Of a stretch of DNA of 64,000 nt, positions 44,560 through 52,108 are shown piece after piece. The position numbers were made by a program, and so were the translations under genes. This stretch comes from Oxynema aestuarii AP17 (GTDB lineage Bacteria; Cyanobacteriota; Cyanobacteriia; Cyanobacteriales; Laspinemataceae). Location: the NCBI RefSeq assembly GCF_012295525.1, contig NZ_CP051167.1, positions 5,067,501 to 5,131,500 on the forward strand. The letters are read 5' to 3'. How positions within the stretch are numbered: the stretch's first letter is position 1; every line of letters starts with the position of its first letter. The notes beneath the pieces are model-generated. The model was not told the DNA's origin and did no database searches. It saw nothing but the letters and a program-made list of their open reading frames with translations.

Positions 44560-45096
44560 TTAATTATTTGCGGGAGTGGCGATCCGCTTGCTGAGGGATT
44601 TGACTCGTTGTTTGGCCGTGCTATTATTCGGATCGAACTTGAGTGCTTCTTCGTAAGCTTCGATCGCCTGAGCGGTCAGTTTTTTCTTTTCGTAAGCAAA
44701 ACCGAGATTATTCCAGGCGATCGCGTAGTCGGGATAGAATTTCAACGCTTCTTTATACTGGCGGATCGCCACATCGTATTGTTCGAGTCCGACGTAAGCA
44801 TATCCCAATGCATTATGAACGAGCGCTTTATTTTCTTCCTCTACTAAGTCTTTACATTTGAGGGCTTTTTGAAACTGTACCGTGGCTTGGGAAAAGAGTT
44901 TTTTATCCAGGTAAATACTGCCGAGTTCGTAATACTCTTGGGCAGAGGCTTTCTGTTGACTGACTTTTTGCTGGAGTTGAGACAAGTTTTTTTCGATTTT
45001 ACGGGTTTTAAACACTTGTCGGATGACAAACCAGCCAACAATGCTCAGTAAGAACAGTAACAGTGAAAGGTAAGTAATGGGAAAATAGCTATCCAT
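44560..45096 (-). CDS. TPR membrane protein, Ycf37-like
   Basis: 178 residues. An N-terminal membrane helix (YLSLLLFLLSIVGWFVIRQVF) is followed by a short coiled coil, then three TPR units (AQEYYELGSIYLDKKLFSQATVQFQKALK, ALVHNALGYAYVGLEQYDVAIRQYKEALK, AIAWNNLGFAYEKKKLTAQAIEAYEEALK). Length, single helix and TPR layout match Ycf37, a thylakoid protein that helps assemble or stabilise photosystem I. The assignment is from resemblance, since many TPR proteins share the pattern. Confidence 0.82.
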   Translation of the reverse strand: MDSYFPITYLSLLLFLLSIVGWFVIRQVFKTRKIEKNLSQLQQKVSQQKASAQEYYELGSIYLDKKLFSQATVQFQKALKCKDLVEEENKALVHNALGYAYVGLEQYDVAIRQYKEALKFYPDYAIAWNNLGFAYEKKKLTAQAIEAYEEALKFDPNNSTAKQRVKSLSKRIATPANN

Positions 45097-45161
45097 AAAG
45101 TTGAAAAGATCGATTCAGACTCGCTGCACTCTTTATTATGCAGGGAAGGGGGCATGGCGCG

Positions 45162-46112
45162 TCAATTTGAGATTTGAGATTTGAGATTTGAGATTGTTAA
45201 TTTCCAAGGTTCTCCTGAGCCATTGTCTAGCTTGCGCGATCGCCCGAACCCGGGGAAGCGGGAAACGAAAGCGGCGAAGGGACGCGGGATCCACCGTTCG
45301 GCGTCGGTCTGGGTGGGGGGGAGTGCGCCGACGGGTAAACCCCAGTATTCGGCCCGTTCTCGCAGCCACCCGTCTCGTTGCCATCGGGCGATCGCCCCGT
45401 TGACCCGGGCGTGCAGTTCGGCGTATTGTTGGCCTTTGGGCATGACCACGGCGAGGGGTTCCGCAGACAGTTGCACCGGAAGGCGGAAATAGTCGGCATG
45501 GTCTTGGGTCCACCCTGTCAACACGGTTAAATCCCCCGCAAAGGCATCCGCCTGACCTGTTTCGAGGAGGGACAGCGCCCCTTGATAGGAGGAAACCCCG
45601 ATGAGCGTGGCAGAGGGTAAATGGTAGCGAATGGTGGCGATGCTGCTCGATCCTTCTAAAACGGCGATCCGTCGATCCTGCAAATCGGCGAGTTGTTGGA
45701 AGCGGCGATCGCGCGCGACCAAACTGGTACCGTCGATCGAGTAAGGGAGGCTAAAGCGAACGACCCGCGATCGCGATTTCGTAGCGGTAACTTGGGCGAT
45801 CGTCAGATCTACGGAACCGTCGAGAACCACGGCGAGGCGATCGCGGTTGCGGACGGGTCTGAGTTCTAGGTCATCTTCGCTACCCAACCATTCCTCGGCC
45901 AACTTGCGGGCCAGATCGATTTCAAATCCTTGTAGGGTTCCGCGATCGTCTTGAAATCCCAGGGGGCGAACGTTGTCTTTAACGGCGACGATCAACTTAC
46001 CCCGCTTCTCGATCGCCGCAAATTCTGCCGCTTCCGTCGTCGCGATTCCCGCCAGCAAGAGAAAGGCAAAAGAAACGGCAAATCCTAGTATTCTTTTGCC
46101 TTTGACGCTCAT
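45162..46112 (-). CDS. Extracellular solute-binding protein family 3 (amino-acid ABC type)
   Basis: 316 residues. A signal peptide (ILGFAVSFAFLLLAGIATTEA) is followed by a periplasmic binding fold (IEKRGKLIVAVKDNVRPLGFQDDRGTLQGFEIDLARKLAE, VDLTIAQVTATKSRSRVVRFSLPY, ETGQADAFAGDL, RDGWLRERAEYWGLP). These bind polar amino acids for ABC import, but no permease or ATPase gene is near. It starts 14 bp after rplT on the same strand, so it is probably cotranscribed with ribosomal protein genes. The last 13 residues (KLTISNLKSQISN) are encoded by a 7-base tandem repeat, so the natural tail has been replaced or extended. Confidence 0.9.
   Translation of the reverse strand: MSVKGKRILGFAVSFAFLLLAGIATTEAAEFAAIEKRGKLIVAVKDNVRPLGFQDDRGTLQGFEIDLARKLAEEWLGSEDDLELRPVRNRDRLAVVLDGSVDLTIAQVTATKSRSRVVRFSLPYSIDGTSLVARDRRFQQLADLQDRRIAVLEGSSSIATIRYHLPSATLIGVSSYQGALSLLETGQADAFAGDLTVLTGWTQDHADYFRLPVQLSAEPLAVVMPKGQQYAELHARVNGAIARWQRDGWLRERAEYWGLPVGALPPTQTDAERWIPRPFAAFVSRFPGFGRSRKLDNGSGEPWKLTISNLKSQISN
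45164..45195. repeat. Heptamer tandem repeat (TTTGAGA)n
   Basis: About four and a half copies of the 7-base unit ATTTGAG. This is a short tandemly repeated repetitive sequence of the kind described in filamentous cyanobacteria. It overlaps the 3' end of the solute-binding protein gene and encodes its tail. Confidence 0.9.
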
Positions 46113-46126
46113 GACGGCACTCGCCT

Positions 46127-46477
46127 TTATGCTTTCGCCGCCAGTTCCACCACTTTCGCGAAGGCGTTGGGATCGACCGCCGCGAGTTGGGCGAGCATTT
46201 TGCGGTTTAAACCGATGTTGGCTTTTTTCAGTTTGCCGATCAATTGGCTGTAGCTCATCCCCTGTTGTCGGGCCGCCGCGTTAATCCGCGTAATCCACAG
46301 ACGGCGAAAATCGCGCTTGCGCTTGCGGCGATCGCGATAAGCATTGCGCAGGGCCTTCATTACCTGCTGGTTGGCAGTACGGAAGAGTTTCGAGTGGGAG
46401 CCTCGATACCCTTTCGCCATCTTCAAAATCTTTTTACGACGCTTGCGCGCCACATTACCGCGTTTTACCCGGGTCAT
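46127..46477 (-). CDS. rplT: 50S ribosomal protein L20
   Basis: 116 residues, full family length: [62 protein letters not shown]20 binds 23S rRNA and is needed early in large-subunit assembly. It follows rpmI by 118 bp on the same strand, the standard bacterial order. infC is not upstream here, which is common in cyanobacteria. The downstream neighbour, a solute-binding protein, is unusual. Confidence 0.99.
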   Translation of the reverse strand: MTRVKRGNVARKRRKKILKMAKGYRGSHSKLFRTANQQVMKALRNAYRDRRKRKRDFRRLWITRINAAARQQGMSYSQLIGKLKKANIGLNRKMLAQLAAVDPNAFAKVVELAAKA

Positions 46478-46595
46478 GACTCGTTTCCTTTGACGTTACA
46501 AATTCGATCGGGGAGGGGGTTGGGATCTCGGAGGATGGCGATCGCCGTTCGCTCTAGGTTAAAAGGCTTTGCCGTGCCATCCGAGGGAGAAAAAT

Positions 46596-46793
46596 TTACA
46601 GATTCGGCAGCATCAAGCGCACGTTTTCAGCGTCGTTTTCATGAACTGGAGACGCTTTCGACAGGCGGCGCTTGCGAGTGGCGCTCTTGTGCTGCAGCAA
46701 GTGATTTTTGTAGGCTTTGCGACGCATCAACTTGCCGTTGCCAGTGACTCTAAAGCGCTTTGCAGCAGCTTTGCGGGTTTTGATTTTAGGCAT
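46596..46793 (-). CDS. rpmI: 50S ribosomal protein L35
   Basis: 65 residues: [45 protein letters not shown], the complete L35. The frame is open a further 20 codons upstream, but L35 proteins begin at this MPKIKT, so the start is at 46793. It heads the rpmI-rplT pair on the minus strand. Confidence 0.99.
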   Translation of the reverse strand: MPKIKTRKAAAKRFRVTGNGKLMRRKAYKNHLLQHKSATRKRRLSKASPVHENDAENVRLMLPNL

Positions 46794-47189
46794 CGACTTT
46801 ACTATAAATTCGGCACGATCTACTAATTTACTATCTCCGGTTCCTTTTAGCAAGACAGGCGCCCTCGGTCGGACAACCTGCTCGAAACCTCCTCGAAACC
46901 CGATAGGTTCGCTTAGCGTCTCCCCAGGAGAATCGCGCCGTGCAGAGCGCTCCCGAGAGCAGTTCGACGGCGATCGTCCCGACGGACTGGTACCGGGAGG
47001 GAGTTGTCACTCTTTTTTTCAACCCGATTTGGCCGGAGGTTTCGACGCCAATCTGACTTGGAGCGATTTAAGCTTGAGAACCTTAAAATAGTAGCATTCG
47101 GGGAAGATTTTGAAAAGCTTCGATCTGATAAGTGCTAATTGAAACCTTTTCCCTCTCTCATTTAACTTTAAACTCCCACGAGCGATCGC
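46794..47189. other. Divergent spacer between rpmI and the TPR gene, with a dispersed repeat
   Basis: 396 bp. It contains a dispersed element at 46907-46936 whose inverted copy lies at 48579-48608, within the PRC-barrel coding sequence. The rpmI promoter and any leader should lie here. I cannot assign boxes with confidence. Confidence 0.5.
46907..46936. repeat. Dispersed repeat AGCGTCTCCCCAGGAGAATC, copy A
   Basis: A 30-base element that matches the reverse complement of 48579-48608 at about 28 positions. The core pairs TCTCC with GGAGA and is of the dispersed cyanobacterial type. Confidence 0.75.
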
Positions 47190-48308
47190 ATGATTTCTAT
47201 TGAAGATATTGCAGACGCTTTAGAACAAAAAAACTATCGCCATGCTGCACGATTGTTGAAAACCTTACAGCAAGAATCGCCCCGCCATCCTTGGCTGAAG
47301 TTTTATATCGGGCGTTATTACGAAGAAACGGGAAAATTAGAAGCTGCCGAAAAAGCCTATCGATTGGTTTTACGTCAAGCGAGTCAACCGAAAATACTCG
47401 GTCAAGCTCGCAGTGCTTTGCAACGGATCGAAGCGATCCCCCAACAGCGTCGAAAAGACGAAATTGCGAGAGCGAAAGCCGATCCGAGCTTACGCGAACC
47501 CGGCATTTTAATTTTGGAGCCGATCGATCCCGCCGTCCGCAAAGAAGCCGCCCAAGCTTTTGCGAAAATTATGCAAATTCAAGCGTACTCCGCGCGGCTG
47601 ATTTTACCGACGCGAACGTGGCGATTTTATCGCACTGGGGCGATCGGCGAATTGCAAATTTTAGTGCGAGAATTAGCTCGGGTCGGTATTGATTCATTTT
47701 GCGTCACCCTCGCTCAAATTCAACAAGTCCGCGTGTTTAGAGTCAGTTATATTCAGTCCGTTTCTCCTCAGATCGCTTTAGTATGTCAGGACGAAAACGA
47801 TCGCGCCGGACAGTTGAGTTTTCATTGGAGCGAAATTAGCGCGCAAGTTCTGGGAAATTTACCCATTTTTAAAGAAGTTGCCGTCGAAAATCATCGTAAA
47901 ACTCAGGTGAAATACAAGCAACAAACTCACGAATATATGGGAGTTTACGACTGGCATATTCCCGGGCGATCGTGCATCGTTCGTTTATGTCAAGACAGCT
48001 ATCAATTCGATCGCGCCATTCCCCTCAATCCCGCATCAAACTCCGGATCGAAACCCGGTAAAGTGATGCAGAATATCGATAACTTGAGTACGCATTTAAA
48101 ATGGCAAAATCTTCTGAAATTTTTCCAATCTCATCTAGGCGACGTCAAAAGTTGGAGTGATTTTACTCCTTTTGCAGAAACGGCGATCGACGAAGCCGAT
48201 TTACTCGATCGCATCCCGCATTATGTCGATATCTTTCGCTTTCGTCCCACAGTTTGGGACCCGGCCTTTCATCTGTACAGTAGTCTCGCTTTTATTAAAG
48301 CTCATTAG
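47190..48308 (+). CDS. Conserved cyanobacterial TPR protein, unknown function
   Basis: 372 residues. The first 90 residues contain two TPR-like helical hairpins (IADALEQKNYRHAARLLKTLQQESP, PWLKFYIGRYYEETGKLEAAEKAYRLVLRQ). The rest has no catalytic motif I recognise. Notable stretches are GILILEPIDPAVRKEAAQAFAKIMQIQAYSARL, RVFRVSYIQSVSPQIALVCQDEN and KQQTHEYMGVYDWHIPGRSCIVRLCQDSYQF. There is no signal peptide or membrane helix, so it is probably cytoplasmic. It looks like a full-length conserved protein. The role is unknown. Confidence 0.8.
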   Translation: MISIEDIADALEQKNYRHAARLLKTLQQESPRHPWLKFYIGRYYEETGKLEAAEKAYRLVLRQASQPKILGQARSALQRIEAIPQQRRKDEIARAKADPSLREPGILILEPIDPAVRKEAAQAFAKIMQIQAYSARLILPTRTWRFYRTGAIGELQILVRELARVGIDSFCVTLAQIQQVRVFRVSYIQSVSPQIALVCQDENDRAGQLSFHWSEISAQVLGNLPIFKEVAVENHRKTQVKYKQQTHEYMGVYDWHIPGRSCIVRLCQDSYQFDRAIPLNPASNSGSKPGKVMQNIDNLSTHLKWQNLLKFFQSHLGDVKSWSDFTPFAETAIDEADLLDRIPHYVDIFRFRPTVWDPAFHLYSSLAFIKAH

Positions 48309-48500
48309 GCGAATTAAGCAATTGAATCGGCGTGAGGCGATCGCCCTCGCTCGTATTGAAGGAGATAGTATGTATCCGATTGAAACTAAGCGGTTCGCCG
48401 CTTAAGATCTTAGCGATCGGGGATGTCGCACTCGGGTTTAAGCTCAAAAACTCAATTCTCAAATCTCTCCCCCGTCGTCCATCCCCTCGATTCACTCAGT

Positions 48501-49412
48501 TTATGAGTTTTGAGCGCCCGGGGGCGTTTCCGCATCGGGAGAAGGCGAGTTTTCTGTGGTTTGCGCTTCCTCCGAGGGGCGATTCTCCTGGGGAGACGCT
48601 TCGCGAACGCCGCGATCGGTCATTTCCGAGAACTTTTCCTGTGCTTGTTTCGCCCGTTCTTTGGCTTCGGCGCTCAAATGTTCCATCCCTTCGCGCGCCG
48701 TTTCTCCGACCTGTCCGGCGCGATCGCGGGCTTGTTCTGCAAAAGATTGTGCCCCTTCTTGCGCCTGTCCCGCCACTTCTTGTACCTTACCTCTAGCTTG
48801 TTCGGACAGATTTTGAGCGCCTTTAATTAACCCTCTTAAATCGACGAGGGTTTTATCGTAATCTTCCTGAAAGAGTTCGCCGACTTTATTGAGTTTTTTA
48901 CTCATTCCTTCGGTGTATTCTTGAGGAGTTTGCACCGCACTATCGGAGACAATCACCCGCTTCGATCCCATACTGACGATATCTTCAGGGGAGAGCAAAT
49001 AGGTATCGCCGACGATCCCGCGCCAACCGCTCGACTTAAATAAATAGCCGACCACGATACCTGTTTGAGTCGCAAATAGATAATCGACTAACTGACCGAC
49101 TTTATTGCCTGCATCGGTCCACACTTCCTGACCGACGAGGGTATCTGACGGTTGGGGACTGTCCGGTTCGACGCGGTTTTCGTCGAGACTGACCATCAAA
49201 CTATCGGCGCCGATCGTTTGAATTTCACCCCAAGTGAAAAAATGTTTTTGGCGACCGAGAAAGCCAGATTTACAGGTCAACCCGACGACTTGATTGGCTT
49301 TAGAATCGAGCCAGAGTGCTTCGACGCGCCCGACTTCCTCGGCGGTGGCGCGATCGAGGACGAGGCGGTTGAGTAGTTTGGTGCGTTCGACGATCTGTTG
49401 TTCTATGTTCAC
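48501..49412 (-). CDS. PRC-barrel domain protein with amphipathic helical repeats
   Basis: 303 residues. Two PRC-barrel-like domains (about 10-80, LLNRLVLDRATAEEVGRVEALWLDSKANQVVGLTCKSG; about 85-160, DTLVGQEVWTDAGNKVGQLVDYLF) are followed by a LEA-like region of 11-residue Ala/Gln/Glu repeats (about 195-270, AQEGAQSFAEQARDRAGQVGETAREGMEHL). A Pro/Glu-rich tail ends the protein. Photosynthetic bacteria use PRC barrels as adaptor domains, for example in reaction centre H subunits and in RimM. A dispersed 30-base repeat lies in frame in the tail (residues about 269-278). Function is unknown, perhaps stress-related by the LEA-like repeats. Confidence 0.82.
   Translation of the reverse strand: MNIEQQIVERTKLLNRLVLDRATAEEVGRVEALWLDSKANQVVGLTCKSGFLGRQKHFFTWGEIQTIGADSLMVSLDENRVEPDSPQPSDTLVGQEVWTDAGNKVGQLVDYLFATQTGIVVGYLFKSSGWRGIVGDTYLLSPEDIVSMGSKRVIVSDSAVQTPQEYTEGMSKKLNKVGELFQEDYDKTLVDLRGLIKGAQNLSEQARGKVQEVAGQAQEGAQSFAEQARDRAGQVGETAREGMEHLSAEAKERAKQAQEKFSEMTDRGVREASPQENRPSEEAQTTENSPSPDAETPPGAQNS
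48579..48608. repeat. Dispersed repeat, copy B, inside the PRC-barrel gene
   Basis: Inverted copy of 46907-46936. On the minus strand it is translated in frame as part of VREASPQENR in the C-terminal tail of the PRC-barrel protein. Confidence 0.75.
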
Positions 49413-49618
49413 GATATATATTCCTCAGTCTCAGAAAGTATAAAAAGCGGACGATCGCCTCGAACGAATCCCAGGTGAAACGACCGAAGTCCGAACAGAC
49501 ATCGCTGCTCGTGGAGGGCGATCGCGCGGGGTCGAGTTCGACAAAGAAGAACTTCCGGTGATGAGAATCGCGATCGCCGAGTCACCCGCCGACCATTTCC
49601 ATCGGACGCGATCGCCCC

Positions 49619-50080
49619 CTAGCCTTCTGTCGGAGAAGGGATGACCGTCGAAGGCGTTTGCATGGGAGTTTTACTCGGTTGGGTAATTTCATCCTCGTGA
49701 GTGGAATCGGTTTCGAGAAGCGGATGGGTATCCATCCACTCCTGAACCACATCTTTTTCGGGATGTACTTTCGGCGCACACCGTCCCAAATGAATTTGCA
49801 ATCGAGGACCCGAGCGAGCGAGGCGAACCACCACCCCATCTTCTACAGGAATATGACTGATACTCGTTCCCTCTAGGTAAGTCCCATTGGTTCCGAGATT
49901 GATCAATTCCCATCGATCGCCGTAACGCCGTAACTCCACGTGATGTCTGGAGACCACCGCACTGTAAAGCACGACATTATTCTGACGCGATCGCCCGATC
50001 CGAATCATGGATTCATTCTCAAAACTCCAACTTTTGATCGGAGTCGCTTGATGTGGATGCAGCAAAGTGAGTGTAATCAC
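49619..50080 (-). CDS. FHA domain protein
   Basis: 153 residues. The single FHA domain (about 20-100) has the phosphothreonine-binding signatures RIGRSRQNNVVL, SRHHVEL and NLGTNGTYL. The tail is charged and Pro/Thr-rich. It recognises phosphothreonine partners, so it is probably a Ser/Thr kinase reader. The next minus-strand gene upstream (50339) also encodes an FHA protein. The large Ser/Thr kinase at 3006 is far away, and no direct link can be claimed. Confidence 0.88.
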   Translation of the reverse strand: MITLTLLHPHQATPIKSWSFENESMIRIGRSRQNNVVLYSAVVSRHHVELRRYGDRWELINLGTNGTYLEGTSISHIPVEDGVVVRLARSGPRLQIHLGRCAPKVHPEKDVVQEWMDTHPLLETDSTHEDEITQPSKTPMQTPSTVIPSPTEG

Positions 50081-50338
50081 AGGAGCCTCACTGTTGACGT
50101 AGGTACACCATTGACGGCTTTAGCCCGGAGAATCCGTTCCGATTCTCAATTTTTCAGGGAAATCTGTTGCTCGACTGGCACCTATCCTAACCCAATAAGC
50201 TTACTCCTTGATTGTGGCTCAGACACCCTCTCCGGAGAGGTTAGATCCCCGAGAACCGACCTCTCCTTGGATTCAGATAGGTACGGCGCCATGGAATAGA
50301 TGGGGCAAACCGACTCGGAGCGTCGCGACGGCGATCGA

Positions 50339-51106
50339 TCAAGAGAGTTGGAAAATCAACGACACCAGATCCCCTTTCCCCAGGGAAATGCGATCGCCCG
50401 CCCGCAAGCGATGGCGATTCCCTTTGGGCAAAGGCAAATTATTAATGTAAGTGCCGTTAGAACTCCCTACATCCTCAATATAAAACGCATCCCCTTCCGT
50501 GCGGATATCCGCGTGAACCCGAGAGACAATTTCTGAATTGGGGAATCCCGAAACATCGATATCCGGCGGAATCATATCGTTCGGTTTCCCAATGTGAATG
50601 ACGCTCAATTGCGAGGGCAATTCCATCACCGTATTGGTCTGCACGTGCAGCAAGCGGGCCGTTTGCGGCTGTTGCAACTGAGTCGCCGAACTGGCAGTCG
50701 CCGGAGTCGGCGTCGGGGCGGGGCTCGGCGTCGGCGTCGGGGCGGGGGTCGGCACCGCTTCGGGGGCTTGCGCTTCGGCTTCCGAGGTCATGGCGATCGG
50801 TTCCGCTTCCACTAAAGGTTCGGGTGCTTCCAGATCCGGAACACTCACCCCGGCGCCCGACTCGGGAGCGGTACCCGGAGCAGAAACCGCCGTCGGGGGA
50901 ACCTCTGCCGCCTCCGCCGCCGTTCCTTCCGCACCCGCCGATTCTTCTTGAAGATTGTGACCGCATTGACCGCAAAAGGCCGCATCAGTTTGAACCGTGG
51001 CGCCGCAGTTGGGACAACTCGTGGTGGCGGGTAAAGGCGTGTAGCAAGCCTCGCACTGGGTGGCACCTTCGGGGTTTTGGTGGTTGCAATTTGGACAGAC
51101 GATCAT
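50339..51106 (-). CDS. Double zinc ribbon plus FHA protein, FraH-like
   Basis: 255 residues. The N-terminus has two zinc ribbons made of four CxxC pairs (CPNC, CEAC, CPNC, CGQC within residues 4-49). A long Pro/Ala/Glu-rich linker follows (about 55-150, with a PTPAPTPTPSPAPTPTP run). A C-terminal FHA domain has IHIGKPNDMI, SRVHADI and DVGSSNGTYINNL. This is the layout I recall for FraH of Anabaena, which is needed for filament integrity and for thylakoid rearrangement in heterocysts. FraH-like proteins also occur outside heterocyst formers. There is no membrane helix. Confidence 0.85.
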   Translation of the reverse strand: MIVCPNCNHQNPEGATQCEACYTPLPATTSCPNCGATVQTDAAFCGQCGHNLQEESAGAEGTAAEAAEVPPTAVSAPGTAPESGAGVSVPDLEAPEPLVEAEPIAMTSEAEAQAPEAVPTPAPTPTPSPAPTPTPATASSATQLQQPQTARLLHVQTNTVMELPSQLSVIHIGKPNDMIPPDIDVSGFPNSEIVSRVHADIRTEGDAFYIEDVGSSNGTYINNLPLPKGNRHRLRAGDRISLGKGDLVSLIFQLS

Positions 51107-51272
51107 GGCAGTGTTTCCTTAATCTCCACACAATCCTAGAAGAGGTTGATTCGATCGCGCGAAATTAGCGCTTAGATTTTTATATTACGAAGGCGATCGC
51201 CGCCCGGGCAGTACGGAAAATCGAACTCGCCGCAATTCGCCGCCACTCCCGGCAGCCTCGATCTCGTCCCCG

Positions 51273-52004
51273 TCAGCCTACACCGAGGTTCCGTCCGGCG
51301 GCGTCGTCCAACAACCACCACAATTGACCCTCGCGCGGTTGCACGAAACGGGCGGGATAAACGAAGGGATTCGCTTCCGGCGCAAAAATGCGATCGAGGG
51401 CCTCTTGTTTCCCGGCGCCGGAAACGAGGAACAGTATGCAACGGGCCGCATCGATCGACGGTACCGTAAACGTCAGACGTGCCTGACCGTCCTTGTTGCC
51501 GACGGTTACGAGGCGATCGCGCACCTGGAGCGCCTCCGTCCCGGGAAATAAAGACGCCGTATGGGCATCGTCGCCAATACCGAGCAAAATTAGGTCAAAT
51601 TTGGGGAAAGTCCCGGATTCAAGCTCAAAAAAGGCTTGTAACTCTTGTTCGTAAGTGCGGGCATCGACGGCGGGATTGGCCGCTCCCGTGGGCATCGGAT
51701 GGATATTCTCTGGGGGCAAAGGGACGCGATCGAGCCACGCTTCGCGCGCCATGCGTTGGTTGCTGTCGGGGTGATCTGGGGGGACGTAGCGCTCGTCTCC
51801 CCAAAAAATGTGGATCTTGTCCCAGGGCAGGGCTTCCTTGGCTAAGGCTTCGTAAAGGGGTTTGGGGGTGCCGCCTCCCGCGAGGGCGATCGTCGCGCGA
51901 TCGCTCCGTTCGATCGCCGTTCGGATTTCACTGAGAACCCGCTCGCGCGCCCGTTCGATCAATGCTGTTTTATCGGGCAGAACTTCCACGTGCTTATTGT
52001 TCAT
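51273..52004 (-). CDS. pgl: 6-phosphogluconolactonase
   Basis: 243 residues. Hydrolyses 6-phosphogluconolactone to 6-phosphogluconate in the oxidative pentose phosphate pathway, which supplies NADPH in the dark. Family motifs: IALAGGGTPKPLYEAL, HIFWGDERYVPPDHPDSNQRMA, and DLILLGIGDDAHTASLFPGT with the catalytic His. The length is typical. It is divergent from the fused glycosyltransferase at 52109; zwf is not adjacent. Confidence 0.95.
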   Translation of the reverse strand: MNNKHVEVLPDKTALIERARERVLSEIRTAIERSDRATIALAGGGTPKPLYEALAKEALPWDKIHIFWGDERYVPPDHPDSNQRMAREAWLDRVPLPPENIHPMPTGAANPAVDARTYEQELQAFFELESGTFPKFDLILLGIGDDAHTASLFPGTEALQVRDRLVTVGNKDGQARLTFTVPSIDAARCILFLVSGAGKQEALDRIFAPEANPFVYPARFVQPREGQLWWLLDDAAGRNLGVG

Positions 52005-52108
52005 AGCTACTGGTGCTTGCTACCGTTGTTTAATAGAAATTTTAGAGGGGTATTTGCGATCGCCCCGGTAATCTTTCTTTCTCTTTATCCGCTCCGCTTG
52101 CCTTTGTC

